Part shown: positions 15,686 through 23,680 of the stretch, one piece after another
How positions within the stretch are numbered: the stretch's first letter is position 1
How the letters are laid out: each line of letters opens with the position of its first letter
Origin: Comamonadaceae bacterium
GTDB taxonomy: Bacteria > Pseudomonadota > Gammaproteobacteria > Burkholderiales > Burkholderiaceae_C
Direction of reading: 5' to 3'
Length of the DNA stretch: 35,376 bases
Assembly: GCA_947378275.1 (NCBI GenBank)
Contig: CANCJD010000006.1
Coordinates: 1-35,376, forward strand
The notes under the pieces: generated by a model
What the model was told of the DNA's origin: nothing
The model's database searches: none
The model's input: only the letters and a program-made list of their open reading frames with translations
Made by a program: the position numbers and the translations under genes

Positions 15686-15895
15686 GTGAATCCATCCGTT
15701 GCCCATGCTGAACTCATTGCCGCATTCAAGCGGGCGCAGGCAGATGCTGCGCATAAGTTGGGATTGATCAAAGCGGCTGCGCAAAAAGGTCCTAAGGCAG
15801 TCCAAGCCGCCACGCAGACTGCGGCAAAGGCATCAAAACGCAGCGACGCGTATGCAAAAAAGCTCGGTGCCTTGGGGGTGGGCCTGAAGAATTGA
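15686..15895 (+). CDS. Small Ala/Lys-rich hypothetical protein, 69 aa
   Basis: A GTG start at 15686 with AAAGGGAAG about 5-14 nt upstream opens a 69-residue frame. The product is Ala/Lys-rich, basic and almost certainly helical (HAELIAAFKRAQADAAHKLG, KAVQAATQTAAKASKRSDAY), with no Cys, signal peptide or membrane segment. The composition recalls small nucleic-acid-binding or histone-H1-like tails, but there is no specific motif. The longer open frame starting at 15458 overlaps the preceding gene in another frame and is not used. It converges on soeC with 21 bp between stop codons. Confidence 0.5.
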   Translation: MNPSVAHAELIAAFKRAQADAAHKLGLIKAAAQKGPKAVQAATQTAAKASKRSDAYAKKLGALGVGLKN

Positions 15896-15916
15896 GCACG
15901 CCGTGGCGACCCGCCA

Positions 15917-16849
15917 TCACCCCACCGTTTGGTAATACAAATTCTGCGGGTGCTTGGCCTGCGCAAAAAACACCCAGCGCTCGGCGATCAGTGACGGGGC
16001 TTGCAGGGCGCAGGCCAGCACCCAGGGCCACAGAACACCGTTCGATGACGCCCACAGCGCCAGCATCAGCGGCAGCACAAACAAGCCCAGGGAAAACGCC
16101 CAGCGCATATTGGCCAGCACAGCCACACTGGCGCCATGGAAAAACTCGCGGGTATTGAAAGACCCGGCCGACATGCCCATGGACTTTTGCACCAGCTTGT
16201 GGGCCTTAATGCCAGTGGCCGATTGCAGACTTGATTTCGCGCGCAAGTCCGCATTGCGGCGCAGACTGGCCCAGCGGCACAGACCTGCCATCAGGGTGAC
16301 TTCGGTCGCCCAGGGCGCCAGCACTTGCAGCAGCGCGTCTTGCTGGTTCAGCGCGGCCAGCGCACAGGCCAGCACGCTGCCCGAGGACAAGCCAATCAGC
16401 GTGAAATTGGCTACCGTGAGCCAGTGCGCCCATTCCTGGATAAAGCGCAGGCAGGCGTAAATCATGGCGGTGCAGTACCACAGCAGCAGCGCACCGGCCA
16501 CCACCAGCAGCGGCAACACCTGCGCCCACGGGCCGCTCACACCCGCCCACAAGCTCAGCCACCACGCGCCCACCACGCCGATAAAGACCGGAAGCACAAT
16601 CACTTCGCGCGACATCCACGAGGTGCGCCACATCAGCACCGCGCGCCAGGCGCGCATCTTGTGGCCCAGGTGCAAAAACGAGGCGCCCAGGCCCGCGAGC
16701 AGCAGCACTTCGCCCACGGCCAGCGCCTGCAGCACAAAGGTGGCGTCCATGGCCACACCGGCCAGCAGCGCCAGCGCCAACGCCACCACCAGCCCCTGCG
16801 CTGCGCCGGCCAGGGTGGTAAAAAACAGAATCGAAAAAGCGGGATGCAT
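15917..16849 (-). CDS. soeC: Sulfite dehydrogenase membrane anchor subunit SoeC (DmsC/NrfD-like)
   Basis: A 310-residue integral membrane protein with about eight hydrophobic helices and the C-terminal signature ERWVFFAQAKHPQNLYYQ seen in DmsC-type anchors of DMSO-reductase family complexes. It should anchor SoeAB to the inner face of the cytoplasmic membrane and pass electrons to quinone. It starts 6 nt after the soeB stop and is the last gene of xsc-pta-soeA-soeB-soeC. SoeC assignment, as opposed to DmsC or PsrC, rests on the gene neighbourhood and on the cytoplasmic form of SoeA. Confidence 0.87.
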   Translation of the reverse strand: MHPAFSILFFTTLAGAAQGLVVALALALLAGVAMDATFVLQALAVGEVLLLAGLGASFLHLGHKMRAWRAVLMWRTSWMSREVIVLPVFIGVVGAWWLSLWAGVSGPWAQVLPLLVVAGALLLWYCTAMIYACLRFIQEWAHWLTVANFTLIGLSSGSVLACALAALNQQDALLQVLAPWATEVTLMAGLCRWASLRRNADLRAKSSLQSATGIKAHKLVQKSMGMSAGSFNTREFFHGASVAVLANMRWAFSLGLFVLPLMLALWASSNGVLWPWVLACALQAPSLIAERWVFFAQAKHPQNLYYQTVG

Positions 16850-16855
16850 GGTGGG

Positions 16856-17671
16856 TCAATCCTGGGGGCTGGAACGAAACGCGGGAGGCGTGGCTTTGGG
16901 CGCAATCGACGCGGCTGCATGCGCCATGGGCGTGATCTGGCGTGGCAAATACTGGTTGGCCGGGCTGGTTTCCCACTCGGGCATCAGCGAGTAGCCGCCG
17001 CGCTCGCGAATGGCGATGCTCACCTCCGAGTTCGGGTCTTTCACGTCGCCAAACAGGCGCGCGTTGGTGGGGCAGGCTTTCACACACGCGGGCTTGCGGT
17101 CTTCCACCGGCAGCTGTTCGTCATAAATGCGGTCCACGCACAGCGTGCACTTGGTCATCACCTGGCGCTCTTCGTCGATCTCGCGCGCGCCGTAGGGGCA
17201 GGCCCAGGCGCAGTATTTGCAGCCAATGCACTTGTCGTAGTCCACCAGCACGATGCCGTCTTCCGCGCGCTTGTAGCTCGCGCCCGTGGGGCAGACCGGC
17301 ACGCAGGGCGGCTCTTCGCAGTGCAGGCAGCTCTTGGGGAAGTGGATGGTGTCGGTGCCCGGAAACTCGCCCGCCTCATAGGTTTGCACCCGGTTGAAAA
17401 ACGTGCCGGTCGGGTTGGCACCGTAGGGCGCAAAGTCGGCCAAGGGACCTGCGCTGCCCGAGGTGTTCCATTGCTTGCAGGACGTGACGCAGGCGTGGCA
17501 ACCCACGCACACGTTCAGGTCAATCACGAGCGCGAGCTGCTTGGCCAGGGTCTCGCCCTGTTCGGCGCGCACCCGCTTGGGAGGGGTCGGCGCGGCAGGC
17601 GTGTTGGCGCGTACGCCGGGGCTGCTCTCCATCAGGTTGGATTGCAGCAAATCCTTGAGCCACTGGATCAT
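16856..17671 (-). CDS. soeB: Sulfite dehydrogenase iron-sulfur subunit SoeB
   Basis: A 271-residue four-cluster ferredoxin-like electron-transfer subunit. The Cys motifs in order are CVGCHACVTSCK (from about residue 55), CLHCEEPPCVPVCP, CIGCKYCAWACP, and CTLC with a later CVKACP, enough for four [4Fe-4S] clusters. It carries electrons from the molybdenum site of SoeA to the quinone site at SoeC. It has an N-terminal extension of about 45 residues rich in Pro and Ala. The ATG at 17671 overlaps the soeA stop by 4 nt, indicating translational coupling. No secretion signal is present, in line with a cytoplasmic-facing complex. Confidence 0.9.
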   Translation of the reverse strand: MIQWLKDLLQSNLMESSPGVRANTPAAPTPPKRVRAEQGETLAKQLALVIDLNVCVGCHACVTSCKQWNTSGSAGPLADFAPYGANPTGTFFNRVQTYEAGEFPGTDTIHFPKSCLHCEEPPCVPVCPTGASYKRAEDGIVLVDYDKCIGCKYCAWACPYGAREIDEERQVMTKCTLCVDRIYDEQLPVEDRKPACVKACPTNARLFGDVKDPNSEVSIAIRERGGYSLMPEWETSPANQYLPRQITPMAHAAASIAPKATPPAFRSSPQD

Positions 17672-20625
17672 GGTTTTTTCTTTCCGGCAAAGTAAGTCAA
17701 CACCTGCGCCGCTTTGCCCAGCACGCCGGGCACGGCGGGCATGCTGGCGATTTGCGGAAAGGTCTCTTGCGGCGCTTCAGGTTCGGCGGGTCGAATGCGC
17801 ACACGCACGTCGTACCAGCCGGCCTGGCCGGTGATGGGGTCGGAGTTGCTGATGCGCCCGCTGGCCGTGCCCTGCATGGGCAGCTCTTCCGAGATCAGGT
17901 GGTTGAGCAAAAAGCCCTTGCGCGCTTCGTCCGCGCCGGGCGCAAGTTGCCAGGCGCCATCGGCCTTGCCAATCGCGTTCCAGGTCCAGACCGTGCCGGG
18001 TTCTACCGCCTCGCTGTAGCGCAGCATGCAGCGCACCTGGCCCCATTGGCTTTCCACCCAGGCCCAGCCGCCGTCGGCAATGCCTGCGGCCTGCGCGGTG
18101 CGCGGGTTCACATGCAGGTAGTTGTGGCTGTGGATCTGGCGCAGCCAGGCGTTTTGCGAATCCCATGAGTGGTACATCGCCATGGGCCGCTGGGTAATGG
18201 CGTTGAGCGGATAGGCTGCCAGATCAGTGGCGTCCTCTTCCAGCGGGGCGTACCAAAACGGCAGCGGGTCAAAGTAAGTGTCAATACGTTCGCGCAGATG
18301 CTCGGGCGGCTGGCGGCCCTCCGTTTTGCCCTGGGCGGCCAGGCGAAAGGCCTGCAGGGTGTCGGAGTAGATGGCGAGCTGCACCGGGTCGTTCTTCTGG
18401 CGCCAGCCTTTGTCTTTGGCAAAGTCCAAATATTCCCGATTCCAGTTGCGCATGTAGTGCATGGTCTCGGGCATGTGGTACTGGAACACGCAGTCGTTCT
18501 TCTCATAGGCTTCCCACTGCTTGGGGTTGGGCTCGCCGCGCAAATGCTCATCGCCATTTTTGCCGCGCCAGCCCATCAAAAAGCCGATGCCGGGTTGCGG
18601 CTGAAAGTTCACCACAAAGTCCGGGTAGCCGGTGAATTTGCGCGTGCCCTCGGCGGTGGTAAAGGCCGGAAACTTCAGGCGCCCCGCCAGCTCGATCAGC
18701 ACTTCCTGAAACGGTCGGCATTCGCCCAGCGGCTTGACCACCGGAATGCGCACCGAATCCACCGGGCCGTCAAATTCCGAAATCGGGCGGTCCAGCATGC
18801 CCATCACGTCGTGGCGTTCCAGGTAGGTGGTGTCCGGCAGCACCAGATCGGCAAAGGCCACGGTCTCGCTCTGGAAGGCGTCGCACACCACCAGAAACGG
18901 AATGACGTGCTCGCCCTTCTCGTCCTTGCGGTTGAGCATTTCGCGCACACCCATGGTGTTCATGGAACTGTTCCAGGCCATATTGGCCATGAAGATCATC
19001 AGCGTGTCGATGCGGTAGGGGTCGCCCTTGGCCGCGTTGGTGATCACGTTGTGCATCATTCCGTGGGCCGAGAGCGGATGCTCCCACGAGAAGGCGTGGT
19101 CAATGCGGATGGGCGAGCCGTCCGGGTTGATGGCCAGCTCGTCCGGGTGCGCCGGAAAACCCAGCGGCGCAGCATTGAGCGGCGTGTTGGGCTGGATCAT
19201 TTCGGGCGAATTGAAGGCCCGGTAATTGGGCACGATGTGGCGCGGATACGGCGCCTTGTGGCGAAAGCCGCCGGGCGCGTCAATGGTGCCCAGCACGCTC
19301 ATCAGCACCGCCAATGCGCGCACGGTCTGAAAGCCGTTGGAATGCGCCGCCAGCCCGCGCATGGCATGAAAAGCCAAAGGCCGCGCCTGCGTGGTCGGGT
19401 GCACCTTGCCCCAGGCGTCGGTCCACGGAATGGGCAACTCAAAAGCCTGCGTCAAAGCAGCGTCGCCCATTTCGTGGGCGAGTTTGACGATGCGCGCGGC
19501 GTCGATGCCGGTAATGGCGGCGGCCCATTCGGGCGTGCAACTCGCCACGCGGTCGCGCAGCAACTGGAAGGCCGGGGTCACGCGTGTGCCGTCGGCCAGG
19601 GTGAAGAAGCCTTCGAGTGGCGCCTCCAACGCCGGGTCGCAGCCTTCGGCAATGCCTTCGGGGTAGGCGTTCAACACCGTGCCGCTGGTCTTGTCAAAAA
19701 TCAGCTTGTTATGCGGGTTGCGGCCGTCGCCCGGCGGGCCTTTTTCGGGGTTGGCGTCAAAGGCAAACAGGCCCTCGCGCGCACCCTCGTCCAGCACCAC
19801 GAGTTGCGGCGCGTTGGTAAAGCGCTTTAAGAAAGCGTGGTCGAGCTGGTCGGTCTGGATCAGCACGTGCAACAGCGCCATCAACAGCGCGCCGTCGGTG
19901 CCGGGTTTGATGGGAATCCACTCGTCGGCAATGGCCGAATAGCCGGTGCGAATCGGGTTGATCGAGATGAACCGCCCGCCGTTGCGCTTGAACTTGGACA
20001 GCGCAATCTTCATCGGGTTGCTGTGGTGGTCCTCCGCGGTGCCGAGCATCACAAAAACCTTGGAGCGGTCCAGGTCCGGCCCGCCAAACTCCCAGAAGCT
20101 GCCGCCCACGGTGTAAATCATGCCGGCGGCCATATTGACCGAGCAAAAGCCGCCGTGCGCTGCGTAGTTGGGCGTGCCGAACTGGCGGGCGAACAAACCC
20201 GTCAAAGCCTGCATCTGGTCGCGCCCGGTGAACAGCGCAAATTTCTTGGGGTCGGTGGAGCGGATTTTTTGCAGCCGCTCGGTCAAGATTTCGTAGGCTT
20301 TTTCCCAACTGATGGCTTCAAACTCGGAGGCGCCCCGCTCGCTGCCGGGCTTGCGCAACAGGGGCTGCGTGAGCCGCGCGGGCGAGATCTGTTTCATGAT
20401 GCCCGACGAGCCCTTGGCGCAGATCACGCCCTGGTTGAGCGGGTGGTTGGGGTTGCCGTCGATGTAGCGCACCTCGGGGCCGTTCTCGCCCTCGCGCAAA
20501 TGCACGCGGATGCCGCAGCGGCAGGCGCACATATAGCAAGTGGTGCACTTGATGGTGGTCTCGGCCGTGGGCGTGGGCGCCTTGAGTGGCTGGTGCACCG
20601 GCTCGGAAGATAGAAATTTGAACAC
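17668..20625 (-). CDS. soeA: Sulfite dehydrogenase molybdopterin subunit SoeA
   Basis: A 985-residue molybdopterin oxidoreductase of the DMSO reductase family. The N-terminal [4Fe-4S] site is C30-x2-C33-x3-C37 with C69 (GVICAKG). Later blocks include FTGRDQMQALTGLFARQFGT, GTAEDHHSNPMKIA, and ISINPIRTGYSAIADEWIPI for the bis-MGD domains, plus LPMQGTASGRISNSDPITG near the C-terminus. There is no twin-arginine signal, so the enzyme should face the cytoplasm, as SoeABC of Allochromatium and sulfonate-degrading bacteria does. The reaction is sulfite to sulfate. Genetic linkage to xsc, which releases sulfite, is the main support for this substrate over polysulfide or DMSO. The start is a GTG at 20625 with AAGGA 7 nt upstream, 37 nt after the pta stop. 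Confidence 0.88.
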   Translation of the reverse strand: MFKFLSSEPVHQPLKAPTPTAETTIKCTTCYMCACRCGIRVHLREGENGPEVRYIDGNPNHPLNQGVICAKGSSGIMKQISPARLTQPLLRKPGSERGASEFEAISWEKAYEILTERLQKIRSTDPKKFALFTGRDQMQALTGLFARQFGTPNYAAHGGFCSVNMAAGMIYTVGGSFWEFGGPDLDRSKVFVMLGTAEDHHSNPMKIALSKFKRNGGRFISINPIRTGYSAIADEWIPIKPGTDGALLMALLHVLIQTDQLDHAFLKRFTNAPQLVVLDEGAREGLFAFDANPEKGPPGDGRNPHNKLIFDKTSGTVLNAYPEGIAEGCDPALEAPLEGFFTLADGTRVTPAFQLLRDRVASCTPEWAAAITGIDAARIVKLAHEMGDAALTQAFELPIPWTDAWGKVHPTTQARPLAFHAMRGLAAHSNGFQTVRALAVLMSVLGTIDAPGGFRHKAPYPRHIVPNYRAFNSPEMIQPNTPLNAAPLGFPAHPDELAINPDGSPIRIDHAFSWEHPLSAHGMMHNVITNAAKGDPYRIDTLMIFMANMAWNSSMNTMGVREMLNRKDEKGEHVIPFLVVCDAFQSETVAFADLVLPDTTYLERHDVMGMLDRPISEFDGPVDSVRIPVVKPLGECRPFQEVLIELAGRLKFPAFTTAEGTRKFTGYPDFVVNFQPQPGIGFLMGWRGKNGDEHLRGEPNPKQWEAYEKNDCVFQYHMPETMHYMRNWNREYLDFAKDKGWRQKNDPVQLAIYSDTLQAFRLAAQGKTEGRQPPEHLRERIDTYFDPLPFWYAPLEEDATDLAAYPLNAITQRPMAMYHSWDSQNAWLRQIHSHNYLHVNPRTAQAAGIADGGWAWVESQWGQVRCMLRYSEAVEPGTVWTWNAIGKADGAWQLAPGADEARKGFLLNHLISEELPMQGTASGRISNSDPITGQAGWYDVRVRIRPAEPEAPQETFPQIASMPAVPGVLGKAAQVLTYFAGKKKP

Positions 20626-20662
20626 GTGGGAATCCTTGGTTCAGAGGAAGTTCAGGCCGGGT

Positions 20663-21616
20663 TTAATGACTGGCCGCCGCGCGCGCACTGAGCACCGCCA
20701 GCGCCACCGAGGCCAGGCGCGACTGCAGGCTGTCCGCGCGCGAAGTCAACACAATCGGCACGGACGCGCCCAGCACCAGCCCGGCGCAGTCGCCCCCGCC
20801 GATGTAGTTGAAACTTTTGTACAGCATGTTGCCGGCGTTCAGGTCGGGTACCACCAGCAGGTCGGCGTCACCGGCCACCTGCGAGTCGATTTTTTTGATG
20901 CGCGCAGCCTCGGCAGAAATCGCGTTGTCAAAGCCCAGCGGACCTTCCACAATCGCGCCCGGCCAAGCTCCGGCGTGGGCCATGGCCACCAGGTCGCGTG
21001 CGTCCAGCGTGGCGGGAATGGCGGGGTTGACGGTCTCCACCGCGGTCACGATGCCCACTTTGGGGTGCGCAATACCCAGCGTCTGCAAAAGCGCCACGGC
21101 GTTGCCCAGAATGTCTTTTTTGGTTTTCAGATCCGGCGCAATATTGACCACGCAGTCGGCCAGCGCCAGCAGCTTGGGGTAGCGCGGCAGGTCAAACACA
21201 AAGGCGTGGCTGATGCGCGCAGTTCCACGCAAACCCGTGGCCTTGTTGACCACGGCGCTCATCAGCTCGTCGGTGTGCAGCGCGCCTTTCATCAGCGCGC
21301 TCACACTGCCACTGCGCGCCAAGGTGGTGGCACGCAGCGCGGCGTCTGGGGCGTGGGCGCCGGTGTCCACCACTTCAAAGCGGCGCACATCCACACCGGC
21401 AAGCGCCGCAGCTTGGGCAATCAACTCAGCGGGGCCAATGAGCACCGGGCGCGCCATGCCGCTGTCCAAAATGCGCGCCGCCGCGTCCATGGCCAGCGCG
21501 TCGCAGGGGTAGACCATGGCCAGCGCACCCGGCGTGCTGCCGGCGCGCGCAGTTGCTTGCGCCACCAAACGGTCCAAACGGGGATGACTGGCCTTGCCGT
21601 CGGGGGTGGCGCGCAT
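20663..21616 (-). CDS. pta: Phosphate acetyltransferase (short form)
   Basis: A 317-residue enzyme consisting of the PTA/PTB domain only, without the N-terminal regulatory domain of E. coli Pta. Family stretches include GALHTDELMSAVV, SHAFVFDLPRYPKLLALADC, ETVNPAIPATLDA, GPLGFDNAIS, and LLVVPDLNAGNMLYKSFNY. It should convert acetyl phosphate and CoA to acetyl-CoA and phosphate, using the acetyl phosphate made by Xsc. GAAGGAG directly upstream of the ATG at 21616 fixes the start; the longer open frame to 21727 would overlap xsc. It starts 23 nt after the xsc stop. It is close to phosphate butyryltransferases, but the xsc context favours acetyl phosphate. Confidence 0.9.
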   Translation of the reverse strand: MRATPDGKASHPRLDRLVAQATARAGSTPGALAMVYPCDALAMDAAARILDSGMARPVLIGPAELIAQAAALAGVDVRRFEVVDTGAHAPDAALRATTLARSGSVSALMKGALHTDELMSAVVNKATGLRGTARISHAFVFDLPRYPKLLALADCVVNIAPDLKTKKDILGNAVALLQTLGIAHPKVGIVTAVETVNPAIPATLDARDLVAMAHAGAWPGAIVEGPLGFDNAISAEAARIKKIDSQVAGDADLLVVPDLNAGNMLYKSFNYIGGGDCAGLVLGASVPIVLTSRADSLQSRLASVALAVLSARAAASH

Positions 21617-21639
21617 AGCGGCTCCTTCGCGGGCGGGGT

Positions 21640-23457
21640 TTAGACGTAGTCCTTGTACTTGTCCAAAAAGCGCACGGGCTTGGCCAGCGCGTCGCGGCGG
21701 AAGGGGTCGCCGAGTTCGCGGGTGCACATGATCTCGATGACGCAGGTTTTGCCCTCGTTCATCTGCATGTCAATGGCGCGCTTGAAGGCGGGGCCTACGT
21801 CCTCCAACTTGTCCACCACGATGCCTTCGGCACCCATGGCAATAGCGATACCGGCAAAGCTTTCGCTTTCCAGTTCACCGGCCACGAAGCGGCGGTTGTA
21901 GAAGTCCACCTGGTTCTTCTTCTCGGCGCCCCATTGGCGGTTGTGGAAGACCACGGCAGTCACGGGAATGTCGTGGCGCACGGCGGTCATGAGTTCGGAC
22001 ATGCTCATGCCCCAGGCGCCGTCACCGGCGTAGGCCACGGCGGGGCGGTCCATGGCGGCGGCTTTGGCGCCGATCATGGTGGGCAGCGAATAGCCGCAGT
22101 TGCCAAAGCTCATGGGCGCAAAGAAGCTGCGCGGCTCATCGAAGCGCAGGTAGCTGTTGGCCACGGCGTTGATGTTGCCGATGTCGGTAGACACCATCAC
22201 GCGCTTGGGCATGGCTTTTTCCAGCTCGCGCAGCACTTGGCGGGGGTGCAGGTAGGTGCCGCCGGTGGGGGTGCGTTCGCCCTTGGCTTCGTCGATCATG
22301 TCCAGGCTATACGGATCACGCTCGTGGGTCCAGGCGTCGAGTTCTTTTTCCCAGGCGTCTTTTTCAGCCTTGACGGTGGCGGCGCGCTCGGCCTTGTTGG
22401 CGTCACAGGCCAGGGTGCGGTCGGCCAGGCGCTTGAGCAGTTCTTTGGCCACGGCCTTGGCGTCGCCATGGATGCCGACGGTGATTTTTTTCACCAAGCC
22501 CAGATTGGTGTGGTCGGCTTCGACCTGGATGATCTTGGCGTCTTTGGGCCAGTAGTCCATGCCGTGCTGAGGCAGCGTGCCAAACGGGCCCATGCGCGAA
22601 CCCAGGGCGATCACCACGTCGGCTTGCGCCATGAGCTTCATGGCAGCTTTGGAGCCTTGGTAACCCAAGGGGCCGGCCCACAGCGGGTGGCTGGCGGGGA
22701 AGGAATCGTTGCGCAAGTAGCCGTTGGCCACGGGTGATCCCAGGCGTTCGGCCAGGGCAATGCACTCGGGCACCGCGTCGCCCATGACCACACCACCGCC
22801 GGACAAGATGATGGGGAACTTGGCGTTGGCCAGCAGTTCCACGGCAGCGGCCAGGCTGTTTTCGCCGCCCGAGCCGCGCTCCACGCGCATGGGCTTGGGG
22901 ATTTCGCACATGATTTCGCCATAGAAATGGTCACGCGGAATGTTCAGCTGCGTAGGCGCCATCTCAGACATGGCGCGGTCAAAGCAGCGGCCGGTGTATT
23001 CGGCCATGCGCTTGGGGTTGTTCACGTGGCCCTGGTACTTGGTGAACTCTTGAAACATGGGGAGCTGGTTGGCTTCCTGGAAACCGCCCAGGCCCATGCC
23101 CATGGTGCCGGTCTCCGGCGTGATCATCACCACCGGGCTGTGCGCCCAATAGGCCGCAGCAATGGCGGTCACGCAGTTGCTGATGCCGGGGCCGTTCTGG
23201 CCAATCACCACGCCGTGGCGACCGGACACGCGGGCATAGCCGTCGGCCATGTGGGCGCCGCCCTGCTCATGCACCACGGGCACCAGGCGGATACCGGCGG
23301 GGGCAAAGATGTCCATCGCGTCCATGAAGGCCGAACCCATGATGCCGAAGATGTCAGTCACGCCGTTGGCGACCATGGTCTCGACAAAAGCCTCGGAGGG
23401 CGTCATTTTTTGCATGCCGGTGGCAACAGTGCGGGTGTCTTTGGGGGCTTGGCTCAT
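21640..23457 (-). CDS. xsc: Sulfoacetaldehyde acetyltransferase
   Basis: A 605-residue thiamine-diphosphate enzyme of normal Xsc length. The N-terminal Pyr domain includes DIFGIMGSAFMDAMDIF, HEQGGAHMADGYARVSG and QNGPGISNCVTAIAAAYW; the C-terminal PP domain has the GDG motif near residue 478 followed by MSMSELMTAVRHDIPVTAVV and HNRQWGAEKKNQVDFYNRRF. GSAFM and QNGPGI(S/T)N are Xsc hallmarks that separate it from acetolactate synthase. It cleaves sulfoacetaldehyde with phosphate to acetyl phosphate and sulfite in the cytoplasm, the shared step in taurine, isethionate and sulfoacetate breakdown. AGGAG precedes the ATG at 23457. It is first in the operon with pta and soeABC. Genes that would feed it (taurine transaminase or dehydrogenase, isethionate dehydrogenase, transporters) are not in the window. 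Confidence 0.93.
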   Translation of the reverse strand: MSQAPKDTRTVATGMQKMTPSEAFVETMVANGVTDIFGIMGSAFMDAMDIFAPAGIRLVPVVHEQGGAHMADGYARVSGRHGVVIGQNGPGISNCVTAIAAAYWAHSPVVMITPETGTMGMGLGGFQEANQLPMFQEFTKYQGHVNNPKRMAEYTGRCFDRAMSEMAPTQLNIPRDHFYGEIMCEIPKPMRVERGSGGENSLAAAVELLANAKFPIILSGGGVVMGDAVPECIALAERLGSPVANGYLRNDSFPASHPLWAGPLGYQGSKAAMKLMAQADVVIALGSRMGPFGTLPQHGMDYWPKDAKIIQVEADHTNLGLVKKITVGIHGDAKAVAKELLKRLADRTLACDANKAERAATVKAEKDAWEKELDAWTHERDPYSLDMIDEAKGERTPTGGTYLHPRQVLRELEKAMPKRVMVSTDIGNINAVANSYLRFDEPRSFFAPMSFGNCGYSLPTMIGAKAAAMDRPAVAYAGDGAWGMSMSELMTAVRHDIPVTAVVFHNRQWGAEKKNQVDFYNRRFVAGELESESFAGIAIAMGAEGIVVDKLEDVGPAFKRAIDMQMNEGKTCVIEIMCTRELGDPFRRDALAKPVRFLDKYKDYV

Positions 23458-23565
23458 GGAATAAGTCTCCTGAAAGAAAAAAAAGGGGCGCTAAAAGCAG
23501 CCACCGGCAGCGGCTGCGCAAAATTGCTGCATTGCATCAAAACCAGGCGGTAGTGAAACAAAGCG

Positions 23566-23580
23566 TTCCGAAAACCGGAA
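23566..23580. promoter_or_regulatory. Dyad TTCCG-N5-CGGAA, candidate IclR-type operator
   Basis: A 15-bp perfect dyad placed just downstream of the proposed xsc -10 box, about positions +3 to +17 of the predicted transcript. IclR-family operators are typically about 15-bp palindromes, and this position suits repression of xsc. Confidence 0.5.
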
Positions 23581-23589
23581 TTGGATGAA

Positions 23590-23618
23590 ACTATAGCCAC
23601 GAAACTCGCACCATGCAA
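23590..23618 (-). promoter_or_regulatory. Predicted sigma70 promoter of the xsc operon
   Basis: On the minus strand TTGCAT, 17 nt, TATAGT gives near-consensus -35 and -10 boxes with ideal spacing, about 130 bp upstream of the xsc start codon. The leader up to the ATG holds the AGGAG ribosome site and little else. Confidence 0.6.
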
Positions 23619-23628
23619 CACCTATTTC

Positions 23629-23643
23629 AATATTCGAGATATT
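23629..23643. promoter_or_regulatory. Dyad AATAT-N5-ATATT, candidate second operator
   Basis: A second 15-bp inverted repeat with the same arm and spacer lengths as the dyad at 23566-23580, lying 11 bp upstream of the xsc -35 box and 38 bp before the iclR start. It could serve activation of xsc or autoregulation of iclR. The arms differ in sequence from the other dyad and are AT-only, so chance is possible. Confidence 0.3.
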
Positions 23644-23680
23644 TTGTTCCATTAAATTGCAATAACTGGGGCTTTGTTTT

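Noticed and set aside
16325-17695. Long plus-strand open frame (456 codons) opposite soeB/soeC
   Set aside because: Same reason: low-complexity translation antisense to two well-supported genes.
18169-19830. Long plus-strand open frame (553 codons) opposite soeA
   Set aside because: It is the mirror of a GC-rich gene; the product is rich in His, Arg and Gly with no recognisable domain, while soeA on the other strand has full family motifs.
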